This document shows, piece after piece, positions 24,425 through 34,737 of a stretch of 64,000 nucleotides of DNA (its first letter is position 1; every line of letters begins with the position of its first letter). The stretch comes from Buddleja alternifolia. Lineage: Eukaryota > Streptophyta > Magnoliopsida > Lamiales > Scrophulariaceae. The stretch covers positions 3,286,001 to 3,350,000 of the forward strand of contig CM033402.1 of assembly GCA_019426215.1 (NCBI GenBank), given 5' to 3'. The translations under genes and the position numbers were made by a program. The notes under the pieces were generated by a model. The model was not told the DNA's origin and did not search any database. It was given only the letters and a program-made list of their open reading frames with translations.

Positions 24425-24852
24425 TCAGTGTATTTATAGATTGCACAATGTACGGTTCTAGCCGTGACTCGCGTATTTTTCGATTTAATCAAAGTCTAAA
24501 TCGAAGCACGTAACCCGTTATCCTCTCAGTGTATTTATAGATTACACCGTGTACTATTCTAGCAGTGACACATGTATTTTTTGGACGGTGACACAAGGAT
24601 AGATCGAACGATTCTTATGCTTCGGGTCGAGATCTGTGTCGTACAACCCGTGAGCAGAGCGCGGATCTTTCCTGGGTTATGGACCTTAGTACGCTTTTTG
24701 GGCCTTTGTATTTGGTTTGGGCCTTAAGTGTCATTCTTGATGGGTTATAACTATATGGCCAAAAATGGGCATATCAAAACTCAACTTTAACTTTTTCGCC
24801 ATTTTCAGAACAGACTTAATATCTTCAATATTCAATATCTATTTATTTATTT

Positions 24853-25050
24853 ACTCAAGACCTGTTATTTTAGGGGTATTCATCTTCGACTTTAAGCGAA
24901 AGGTCATGAGTTCGAAATCAGGTTGCCACAAGTTCTAGCTCTCCCCTCCTTATGAAGATATATAAAGTTTTTATGATTCAGAATTATGAGTATCCATTTG
25001 AGTTTGTCAGGCTAGATATTTAGGGTATACCCTTCGTCTTAAATTAAAAA
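24853..25050 (+). mobile_element. SINE upstream of LEA-like gene 3
   Basis: Member of the family at 43178-43377, with a diverged A-box region, B-box gagttcgaaatc and 3' end cgtcttaaattaaa. It is flanked by the 19-bp word at 24834-24852 and its near copy at 25051-25069. The same insertion is present before gene 4. Confidence 0.75.
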
Positions 25051-25116
25051 AATATTTATTTATTTATTTATTTTTATATAAGACCACCCACCCCAAATGC
25101 TTGGTCACCATGCATT

Positions 25117-25215
25117 GCCGACCTAAATGATTTTCTCAACCATTCATTAGGCTAAGATGAAGTCGTTTTCATTAACAAAAGCCATGTAAGTATTTAGTGC
25201 ACTCCTCTATAAATA
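25117..25215 (+). promoter_or_regulatory. Promoter of LEA-like gene 3
   Basis: GCCGAC (DRE/CRT core) at 25117-25122 and TATAAATA at 25208-25215, with the same spacing to each other and to the ATG as in gene 2. Confidence 0.6.
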
Positions 25216-25291
25216 GAGACACTTATCGCATTTCATAATGCATGCACTAAATAAAGAGCCAAAAAAGAAGAAGAAGTCGAGGATCTTAACA

Positions 25292-25498
25292 ATGGCGGAC
25301 AATGCGGGGAAAGCGACGAGAGCCGTCCAAGATGCCGCCGCTAACGCGAAGAAAACAGCAGACGACGTCGCTGGCAAAGTGGTGAAAACGACAGGAGATG
25401 CTTGGGGCGCTGCTGCAAACACGGCGGAAAAGACCAAAGACGCGGCGGTGAGCAATGCGGGGGCGGCTGCTGAGGGTGTTAAAGGCGCTACCAAATAA
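25292..25498 (+). CDS. Short LEA-like protein (gene 3), C-terminally clipped
   Basis: 68 codons starting MADNAGKATRAVQDAA, very similar to the gene at 4235-4474. A TAA at 25496-25498 stands where gene 2 has GAA, removing the last 11 residues (an EGAAKVDRSVS-like tail), although that tail is still readable downstream. An in-frame upstream ATG at 25238 exists, but the start at 25292 is chosen because genes 2 and 4 share it and the TATA distance fits. The protein is Ala/Lys/Asp-rich, without Cys, probably a cytosolic amphipathic helix. It could be functional without the tail or an early pseudogene. Confidence 0.6.
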   Translation: MADNAGKATRAVQDAAANAKKTADDVAGKVVKTTGDAWGAAANTAEKTKDAAVSNAGAAAEGVKGATK

Positions 25499-25773
25499 GG
25501 AGCGGCGAAAGTTGACCGTAGCGTTAGCAAGGCTCAATTGAATGTAATTTTATTTACGTTTTCTATTTCCTATGTTGTATTGAAGATGGATTATGCTTTG
25601 TTTTGTAATTATACTTTCAATTTTTATGAAATAATAAGTAAACTTTAAAATGTGGGATAAGTAATTACTAACTATGTTTGGTTCATTAGGTGAGAAACGA
25701 TCTGTAAATAAGACTACTTCTACTATTGTTGAAGCAATATTAGAGATTGAAAAACGAGTCAAATTATTTAATT

Positions 25774-26006
25774 AGGAAAATTATGCATAGATTCCCTCAA
25801 AATCTCTTACTTATTAGAAATTATAAACACACCCTTTTGTGTTAAGAATTTCTTACATTTACATCTCATGTATATTTAAAAAAATTTATAACTTTACCCC
25901 ATATAAAACTTATAAATAGACCCTTGAAGGGGTGTTGGTAATTTCATAAGTGATAAAAAAATTTGGTAATTACACAATAAGTGAGGGAGTCTGTGTGTAA
26001 TTTCCC
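25774..26006. mobile_element. MULE-like MITE, copy 3
   Basis: Diverged copy of 5933-6180 at the equivalent place downstream of a LEA-like gene, inherited through duplication. Confidence 0.6.
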
Positions 26007-26133
26007 TTGTTTGATATTCTACTCGAAATTGATTGTTAAAAATTCGTTCAAACATAATAAATCAAGTTTGAACACTTTTTTTTTATTTGATATGTTTTTA
26101 AACTTGGCTCATTGAATTGAAGTTTTTTTTTTT

Positions 26134-26316
26134 AATTCAAGACGAAGGGGATACTCTAAAATATTTGGCTCAACAAATTCGGGTTGCTAGTCATAATTTT
26201 GAGTTATAATGACTCTATCTAACTCTATAAAGGATGGGAGAGCCACAAAATGTGGCAGCCTAGATTTGAACCCAGGACTTTTCACATAAAATGGGAGGTG
26301 GATACCTCCGTTTGAT
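26134..26316 (-). mobile_element. Antisense SINE, same family as 43178-43377
   Basis: On the minus strand it has the B-box gggttcaaatc and ends ...cttcgtcttgaattaaa next to an A run (T run at about 26121-26133 on the plus strand). Paralogous sequence at about 22750-22775 is unfilled. The 5' end is diverged or shortened. Confidence 0.65.
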
Positions 26317-26422
26317 TAACAATTAAATGAACTCAAAAACAAAATTTGAAGTTCAATAACGAACAAGCTTAAACAATATCTTATTTAACTCGATTCAATT
26401 CATTTACAACCCTATTTATGTA

Positions 26423-26874
26423 TCTATATATAATAAAATACAACCTTTGAAGTCATCCAAGTAAGCGCACACATGTGGACAACCTAATTGAAGTCAATTT
26501 TGCTACATAAGTAATTTATTTTATATTTATTTTATTTGATTTGGATAAATATAGTTATTAATCTTTATCTACAACATTCAAAATTTGAAATTCAAAACAA
26601 GGTAGTTACCATTATAATTTAAATTCAAATAAAAAACTAATTTTTTTATGTTTATTTTTATTATTAATGATATTTATCAATCATTTTATTTTTTAATATT
26701 CATTTTATTCAGTTTACTGATTATATATTATTATTTCTTAAATTAAAATATATGATTTAATACCCATATAAATAAATTTTCAATGATAGTCATCAAACTT
26801 GAATCGAACCTTTAATTTTGTATATTAAAAATATATAACTTAGTATCCCGTGCCTTGACACGGGGTTGCGTTAG
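26423..26874 (+). mobile_element. Non-autonomous Helitron
   Basis: A 452-bp AT-rich insertion starting TCTATATATAATAAAA and ending in a hairpin (CCCGTGCCTTGACACGGG) a few bases before TTAG, inserted between A and T without a target duplication. Three paralogues lack it at the same point (about 6436, 22873 and 29112). These are the marks of a Helitron. No Rep/helicase is present. Confidence 0.7.
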
Positions 26875-26909
26875 TTATTTAGAAAACAATATAATTCAAA
26901 TGCAGCCTT

Positions 26910-27683
26910 AAATTTTGAGCTTTTTTGTTGTATTTAAATAGCTTTTTACTGTTTAGTTTCACCGCTTCTTATTCTGCTTCTCCAGAAAAAAATTGAAAAT
27001 AAGAAGAAATTAAAAGTATGTCCTTGGGTAATTCTACCAACTTCTTCTATTTGTTCTGCTTTTTAGCAAGTTTTGCAAACAAACCTGATCTGGGTCGTAT
27101 TTCATTAGGATCTACGACGTTGATCGATCGAGGCTCAGGTAAGACCCGACCAGGAGATAACAGATTATGGACTGCACTCTAATGCAGAGCTGGCAACGTA
27201 CCTATCATTTATCAAGAGTATCAAGTCTAACATAGTATAAAGTATCACGTGGGTCTTGACATAAACCTCGTTATCATCTAAGTGAATCCTAGAGAGAATT
27301 TAGAGTAATAATTGATTAACCCTCAATTGGTCATGTGTGAGAATGTTGAGTATTTATAAGTGACTTCATGTACGGATCTAGCCGCAACACGCATACTCAT
27401 CAGATGGTGATACGTGGATAGATCGAACTGTTCTTATGCTTCGGGTCGAGATCCGGGGCGTACAACCCGTGAGCAAAGCCTGTGAGCAAAGCGCGGATCT
27501 TCCCTGGGTTATGGACCTTAGTCCTCTTTTTGGGCCTTTGTACTTGGTTTGGGCCTTAAGTGTTATTCTTGATGGGTTATAAATATATGACCAAAATGGG
27601 CATATCAAAACCCAATTTTAACTTTTCCGTCACTTTCAGAACATGCTTAATATCTTCAATATTCAATATCTATTTATTTATTT
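26910..27683. repeat. Duplicated upstream block of LEA-like gene 4
   Basis: Collinear with about 23560-24850 upstream of gene 3 (without the CTCGTTTGG MITE). Shared landmarks are tctacgacgttga, gcttcgggtcgagatc and gggcctttgta. It shows that genes 3 and 4 arose as a pair by duplication of a ~3-kb unit. No reading frame looks real. Confidence 0.75.
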
Positions 27684-27885
27684 ACCCAAGACATCTTGGT
27701 CTGATGGTATCTACCTCCCAATTTATGTTAGAGGTCTTGAGTTCGAATTCACGCTGCCATAAGTTGTGAGTCTCCCCTATTTTATAGAGCTAAATAGAGT
27801 TTTTATGGCTCAAAATTAATTATTATCAACCCGAGTTTGTCGGACTATATATTTAGGGTATATCCACTTCGTCTTGAATTAAAAA
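27684..27885 (+). mobile_element. SINE upstream of LEA-like gene 4
   Basis: A-box-like ttggtctgatggtatctacc, B-box gagttcgaattc, 3' end cgtcttgaattaaa. It is flanked by an exact 19-bp duplication (27665-27683 and 27886-27904). The empty target is present in front of gene 1 at 1383-1401. Confidence 0.85.
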
Positions 27886-27947
27886 AATATCTATTTATTT
27901 ATTTTTATATAAGACCACCCACCCCAAATGCTTGGCCACCATGCACT

Positions 27948-28045
27948 GCCGACCTAAATGATTTTCTCAGCCATTCATTACATTGGATGAAGTCGTTTTC
28001 ATTAACAAAAGTCATGTAAGTATTTATTGCACTCCTCTATAAATA
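27948..28045 (+). promoter_or_regulatory. Promoter of LEA-like gene 4
   Basis: GCCGAC at 27948-27953 and TATAAATA at 28038-28045, spaced as in the other copies. Confidence 0.6.
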
Positions 28046-28124
28046 GAGACACTTATCACATTTCATAATGCATGCAATAAATAAAGAGCCAAAAAAGAAG
28101 AAGAAGAAGTAGAGGATCTTAACA

Positions 28125-28331
28125 ATGGCGGACAATGCGGGGAAAGAGCCGAGCGCCATTCAAAACGCCGCCGTTAACGCGAAGAAAACAGCAGACGACG
28201 TCGTTGGCAAAGTGGTGAAAGCAACAGGAGATGCATGGGGCGCTGCTGCAAACACGGCGCAAAAAACCAAAGACGCGGTGATGAGCAATACGGGGGCGGC
28301 TGCCGACGGTGTTAAAGGCGCTAACAAATAA
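28125..28331 (+). CDS. Short LEA-like protein (gene 4), C-terminally clipped
   Basis: 68 codons starting MADNAGKEPSAIQNAA. It shares with gene 3 the GAA-to-TAA stop (28329-28331) that drops the final 11 residues present in gene 2, so the two share an ancestor that already had the stop. It keeps the conserved KKTADDVVGKVVKATGDAW-like helix. The downstream remnant has further drifted. Probably a small hydrophilic stress protein, if expressed. Confidence 0.58.
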   Translation: MADNAGKEPSAIQNAAVNAKKTADDVVGKVVKATGDAWGAAANTAQKTKDAVMSNTGAAADGVKGANK

Positions 28332-28537
28332 GGAGCGGCGAACTTTGACCGTAGCGTTAGCTAAGCTCAATTGAATGTAATTTTATTTATGTCTTCTATT
28401 TCCCTGTGTTGAATTGAAGATGGATTATTATGTTATGTTTCTTTCAATTTGTATGAAATAATAAGTAAATTTATTATGTGGGATGAAATATGTTTGGTTC
28501 GTTAGATGAGGAACATCTGTAAATAAGACTACCTCTC

Positions 28538-28851
28538 TTTTGTTTGTGTGCACAAAAGAGGGGAGTTACTCTAAGTGTCTAACTCGACAATCTCGATTTC
28601 ATAAACACATGTCTACTATGGACTAATCCTGCCCGATCTTGCTCAATAATATCTATGAGTTATGCCCATGGTTGGAAATTCATTTTGAACATTTGATTCA
28701 AGCCATCTTTTGCCCTTAAGGATGAGAAAACGAGCCTTTAAGGATGCTAGTGATTGCTTCTCTGCAGTCGATTTCGACTTCAACTTTGTCCAGCTTCATG
28801 GTCCACGCCAATTCATGACCCTTGAGAATTGCTTCGAGTTCTGCTCCAAGG
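28538..28851 (-). mobile_element. 5'-truncated LINE fragment with RNase H remnant
   Basis: Flanked by an exact 17-bp duplication (28521-28537 and 28852-28868). On the minus strand it reads as part of an RNase H domain (GAELEAILKG, VEIDCREA motifs) and then a short T-starting end on the plus strand, fitting a minus-oriented LINE tail. It is inserted in the 3' flank of LEA-like gene 4. Confidence 0.75.
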
Positions 28852-29172
28852 AAATAAGACTACCTCTCTACCATTGTTGAAGTACTACTAGAGATTGAAA
28901 AATTAGTCGAATTATTTGATACTTGACTCGAAATTAATTGTTAAAAGCTTGATATATTAAACGGAGTAAATCAAGGTTGAACACTTTTTTTATTTGATAA
29001 ATTTTGGAACTCGACTCAACTCCTTTTGATTAATATATAAACAAAACTCAATAATAAAAAAGTTTGAACAATATCTTTTTTGACTCGATTCAATTCATTT
29101 ACAAAGTCACTCATATTCTTTTTATAAAAACAATATAATTCAAAAGATAAGGCTATCTACATTATCATTATT

Positions 29173-29945
29173 AGGGGTGTACAAAAACTCGTTCAATCAG
29201 CCTGAACTGCTCAACCCGAGCTGATCCGTTCAAAAACCACCGGTTTAGAATTATTAAATAATAGTGACGGGTTGAAAATATTGCAACCCGCCACTTTCGG
29301 GTCGGGTGGTGTGTTTAATAATTGTAACCTGCCTAACCCGCAACCCGACCACTAATTATTTATGTTGCATATATAAGTATATATAGTTAAAGATTAATAC
29401 TAAACTTTGAAAACTATATATGCATATATACTCTCTAATATGAGTGGTTTATTCATATTCATGTAACATACTTTATTTTTTATTTGAGCAAACAAATTGA
29501 TTCGTTTGAACACTTGTTTTTATTTGATTTGAACGAAAAATTTATAAGTATATGTATATTTTAATAATAAATTTATAAAAAAACATTAATTTTATTAATA
29601 TTTTAGAGTTTTTCACTCATTAGAAATCATGATAATATGAATTTTATTTAATAACACCACTTATTTGTGTATTTCTCACCAACTCAACTTTCTTAGTTAA
29701 ATGCACACAAGTATAATATTTAATTTCTTACTTACTAGTTATAACTAAAATTAAATTGTAAAAATCATAACTATAATTTGATAACCCGCCAACCCGCCCG
29801 CTAAAACATTAAATCCGACCGACCCGAACCACTCAGTTTGAAAAGATAATTATGCATTTTTGGTTTGATATTTTGTCAACCCGCACATGTCGGGTCGGAT
29901 TAATTTTTTTTCTAAAACCCCCCGAACCCGACCGTATACACCCCT
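29173..29945. mobile_element. Non-autonomous hAT element, 773 bp
   Basis: Ends AGGGGTGTACA...GTATACACCCCT with tcattatt (29165-29172) and tcagtatt (29946-29953) as an 8-bp target duplication with one mismatch. The paralogous site at 22923-22930 is empty. The subterminal parts are rich in aacccg/cgggtt words. No transposase. Confidence 0.85.
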
Positions 29946-29953
29946 TCAGTATT

Positions 29954-30780
29954 AGTACCACATCGTAGATGTATAATATGTATTAATTTTTCCATAGTCT
30001 TGTGCCAAATCAGGGCCTTCTTGTGGGTTGGGCCTCCATTTTTATGTTTTCTCAAACATTAGTCCTCCATATTTAAGCTTCTAAAAAATTAACGAAATGT
30101 TGTTGAGGCCCCATTATTAGTTTTCCTATCCATTATATAATCAGTAATATAAAAAGTAATTTGGGGGGATGGGCGGGGATTATGCGATTTAAAATCTGCA
30201 TAATTATAATTATTTACGACGAAATCCACATAAATCCATTCACGTAAATAGCTGTGATTGAAGAATTCTAAAACTCCTAAAAATAACCCATAAAATAAAC
30301 TAGTATTTATTCTATTAAGTTTCACTCTTTTTACCTAATAACCAAACAAATGTATTCTTAGAATATATAAAACGAGAAGAAATGAAGCCTTAATTGATGA
30401 ATATATTTTTCAAACTAAAGTAAATGGAACAAATGGTAACAACAAATTACAACAATAGTTGTCAAAAAAAAAAAAATTACAACAATACAACAACAGTTAA
30501 TACTATGTTAATAACTACAAACATGATTCATTCTACTCCTTTGAGACCCAACTAGCAAATTTATCAACATAGGAAGAAGCTGAGTTCAATAATTTTTCAA
30601 TTTTCCTTTTTGGTTTCCCGGGGTATCTCGAAACCCAGCTAATCCCTCGAGTTAATGTCAGACGCGATTTGAAGCCGAGTTCAGTAGCGAAGATGCCGAA
30701 AAGCTAGAATTATTATTTGCAAATACAAACTCTCCATTGTAGATGATGAAGCTCCAATTGAACTCTTCTTATATTCCCTG
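29954..30780. other. AT-rich spacer between the LEA-like cluster and the RGI-like gene
   Basis: No gene seen. 29954-30160 is collinear with about 22931-23100, and 30678-30752 resembles 23307-23395. The part next to 30781 is presumably the 3' untranslated region of the minus-strand receptor kinase gene. Confidence 0.5.
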
Positions 30781-33700
30781 TTAATCATCATTTTGTGAAC
30801 CCTTCATAACCCCATTATCAACTTTTGAATTTTCCTCTCTATCATGCCTTATTTCCTTCAACATCGCCGCTATATCCTTCATCGTGGGCCGGTCGTCAGG
30901 CGAAGGATGCACACAGAGCATAGCAACTCCTAAGGTTTGCATCATTTCTTCAATCTCCGGGTCGGGCCTCACGCGTAGGCCCGGGTCCAACATTTCAGTT
31001 CCACCTCTCTTATGCCTCACCCAATCAACAATGTGAAGGCCGTCCGGTATGGTTGGGTCGATCGGTTGTTTGCCTGTTAAAACTTCAAGCACGACAACTC
31101 CGTAGCTGTATACATCGCTCTTTTCTGTGATCTTCATCATGTACCCATACTCTGCATACGAAGAAAAAGAAAATGTGACTAAAATTGCAACAAGAGGTAC
31201 ATGTTGGAATGTAATATGACTATATTCGAAAAGCTCGAATCCACTTTGCCGTACTTACAATAATATGGTAGCAAAAATGCATATAAACATTGACATTCAT
31301 AGTCGGAATTTGAATTCCGTTTAATTTACATATATTTCGATACTATAGAAATATATATTGACTTATATCAAATGTTAAATCCAATGCAAGAGAAGCTGAA
31401 CTAACCGGGAGCAATATAGCCATAGGAACCGGCAACGGTGTTGGAGGAACGAGCGAAATCTCCACCATCGACGAGCTTAGCAAGCCCGAAATCAGCAATA
31501 TAAGGCTCGAAATCGAGGCCGATTAAAATGTTGTTAGCCTTGATATCCCTATGAACAATAGGAGGAACACAATCATGGTGAAGATAAGCTAACCCTTGAG
31601 CTGCCCCTAATATAATCCTATACCTCACATCCCACTCCAAGCAACCTCCACTCATCTCATGAAGGAGACTTCCGAGGCTTCCGTTCGGCATGTATTCGTA
31701 CATAAGCAACCTCGTATTCTTATTCCAACAACATCCTAAGAACTTGACAATGTTCTTATGTCGGATCGAGCCAAGGGTTTTCACCTCAGTCGAAAAGGAA
31801 TCTCGAACTCCACTAGTGCCCGACCGATCATTTTGATAACCAGCTTGAACCGTCACGGGCCATAGCTTCTTTACAGCGATGACATTACCATTATCAAGTT
31901 GTGCCCGATAAACAATTCCCGAGCAACCCTTGCCAATAGCATTGGCTTCCACGAGACATCTGAGGATTTGGTCGACCGAAAAATTCAGCTTCTGAAACGG
32001 GGTAAATTTCCATACGCCTAACTCTCCCAATTCAGAATCGGTATCTTCTTTATTCATTTTCCTTACCCTTAAAACCGCTACCATGCCAAGAACAGCCAAT
32101 GCTATAGTCACAACGGATAGCAACCCAATCGCCAGGTTTAGCCTCCATGATCGCCTGTTACGGGGTATACCATTACCCGGTGCACCCCTCAAGAAACACG
32201 AATCACGTCCCCGAACACACAAACCCTTGTTTCCCGCCAATTCTGTATTCGATAACTGCCTGAAGAGCTTATTATCCGGGAGATAACCAGTGAAATTGTT
32301 ATACGAAACATTTAGTGAAACGAGATTGACAAGCCCTGAAAGGGACATTAAATCTCCTCCAAGTTTGTTGTGTGAGAGGTCTAACATAGAGAGCTTGTTT
32401 AAAGCAACAATTTCAGGTGGAATTTCCCCTGTCAGACCATTCCAACTCAAATTTAATGCAATTTCAAGAGCCTCGATTTCAAAAATTTGAACCGGGATAC
32501 TACCAAACAGCTGATTATTGCTTAAATCAAGCAGTTGAAGCCTCAAACACCGCCCGATGCTTGATGGGATTAGACCTGATAAAGAATTTCTCCCAAGTGA
32601 TAGTCTATTAAGCGAAGACATTTCGCCAAAACTCCCTGGAATCTGGCCAGAAATCTGATTCATGGAAATATCTAAGACCTCTAATTTACTAAGTAAAGAC
32701 AAAGAACTAGGAAGATATCCACCAAGTAAATTCCCTGCAAGGTTCAACATCTGCAATTCTCTACAGTTACCAATTTCATCAGGAATAATTCCACTCAAAC
32801 GATTATCAGAAAGATCAAGAAAATTAAGACTGGTAAGAAAACCAATTTCCTTCGGTATTTCTCCGTTTATCTTATTTCCAACCAATCTCAATCGAATAAG
32901 AGACTTACACTCTCCTATCTCCGGTGGAATAAAACCCGAAATATCATTAAAAATCAATAAAAGCTTGGTTAAATTTCTTAGCTGAAAAATACTCGAGGGC
33001 AAGCTACCCGTTAGAGAATTGTTCGACAAATCCATCGCCTGGAGGCTTTTGCAACCTGATAATTCTCCAGGGATACTTCCTTCAAGCTTGTTATTCCAGG
33101 CGAAAAAAACCTGAAGTTGAGCCAAAAATCCAAGCTCAGGTGGGATTGAGCCTGAAATCTGATTACTATCAATCTGAAACTGTATCAAGCTTGTGGCATT
33201 GGAAAGAACCGCAGGAATCGAACCGGAGATATTGTTGCTACTCAGCATTAACTCTTCAAGATTTTTCAACTTTCCAAAAGACTCAGGTATTGTTCCAGAC
33301 AAAAAATTCAATGAAAAATCAAGTACTACTAAATTTGGGCAGTTCCCAATTTCTTGAGGAATAGAACCCACAAAACTGTTCTGCCATAATAACAATTTCT
33401 CGAGTTTTCGCAGCTTTCCAAGCTCCCCTGGAAGAGAACCTGACAAACTGTTTTCATATAAATATATATCAAGAAGCTCAGTACAGTTCCCAATTTCACC
33501 TGGAATTTCACCTGATAGCAATGTAGTATAAATTGACAGAACTTGGAGACTTTTCAGCTTCCCTAACGAAGAAGGGATCGAACCCGAGATCTTCGTATCA
33601 GCGAGGCCTAAAATTTGCAAGTTCTCACAATCTCCGATTTCATCAGGGATTGCTCCACTGATGTCCTGATTGCCTCCGATGCGAAGCGTTTGTAACGACG

Positions 33701-34292
33701 AAAGCAGTCCTATTTCGACAGGTATGTTTCCGCTTAATCTGTTGTCGAACAATGTCAAGCTTTTCAAGCTACTGCAATTTCCAATCTCCCCTGGAATTTC
33801 CCCGGAGAGCTGATTGGAATTCAATGTTAATTCCTCCAAGTTTTTAAGCACGCCAAGTGTTCGAGGAATGTCCCCAATGAGACTGTTCGAACTAACATCG
33901 ATTGTTCGCAATAAAAAACAGCCTCCAATATCATCAGGGATTGTCCCGGTGAGATTTGCCCCGGAAATCGTGAGCTTTTCGAGAGATTTTAACGACGAAA
34001 GCTTCGAAGGAAAGGTTAAGCCAACATGAACGGATTGAATGTTGATTTCGGTAACGAAATTATCTGCTGAACAAGAAATGTACGACCATTTACAGGGGCT
34101 TGAATCGTTTGGATTCCAATTTGAAAAAGAAGATGAAGAAGAAGAAGATGATGAAGAGTTTAGCCATGAAAGTAATACAAAAACTTCACTCTTTTCAGCG
34201 TTAACTGAAATGAAATTGAACAAGATAAGAAGAAGAAGAAAATAATGGAAATTTGGGGTGGCGTTCAAGAATTTTTGCCTCGGCATTGGCAT
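30781..34292 (-). CDS. RGI1/RGI2-like: RGI1/RGI2-like LRR receptor-like kinase (LRR-RLK XI)
   Basis: Exon 1 34292-31406, exon 2 31151-30781, 254-bp GT-AG intron splitting the Glu codon of the APE motif. This gives ~1085 residues. Order: signal peptide (hydrophobic YFLLLLILFNFI, to about 32), Ser run, N-terminal cap, about 24 LRRs (~100-690), transmembrane helix (~717-741), kinase domain. Kinase residues are complete: glycine loop IGKGCSGIVY (~784), Lys808, HRD 914-916, DFG 934-936, APE at the splice. An RIGG sequence (204-207) fits the RxGG motif used by RGF/GLV peptide receptors. The nearest match I recall is Arabidopsis RGI1/RGI2, receptors controlling root meristem growth with SERK co-receptors. 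An in-frame ATG exists at 34481, but 34292 starts just before the signal peptide. The C-terminal tail is short for the group. It appears intact. Confidence 0.9.
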
Positions 34293-34737
34293 TTGAGATA
34301 AGGATTTTGGCTTCAAATTCAAGATCACTCTTCCGGGTTTTGCATCAAACAAGAAATTTAAGAGAGAATTGAGGAAGCATGTGTATACATACAGAAAAGT
34401 GCGTGTATAGAATATGGATAGACCCACGTAGAGAAATGGGGAGTTATTTGAAAACTTCGCCACTACACTATTTTTCTTCATCGGGATTCTGTGTTACCCG
34501 TGGTTTCTGCATTCTGTGTATTTTTTACTCAATAATTTTTTAAAATTTTCGCATTAATACAAGGGCAATTTGCAATATTGGTCCGTATGATATCGTTTTG
34601 TTGCAATTTTAATTTCATTATTTGCAAAGTTGTAAAAAGTTACAATTTTAGTTTCATTATTTGCAAAGTTGTAAAAAGAGCCCGATAGGAATTTATTTTA
34701 TTTTATTTTATTTATTTTTTTACTCCGAAGAAGGGGG
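34293..34737 (-). promoter_or_regulatory. Upstream region of the RGI-like gene
   Basis: About 450 bp between the start codon and a LINE remnant. It includes a ~40-bp direct repeat (ttcattatttgcaaagttgt at about 34615 and 34654). No core promoter could be assigned with confidence. Confidence 0.35.

Noticed and set aside
34293..34481. N-terminal extension of the RGI-like protein to an upstream ATG
   Set aside because: The extra 63 residues do not resemble the family and would place the signal peptide inside the protein; the ATG at 34292 gives a normal start.
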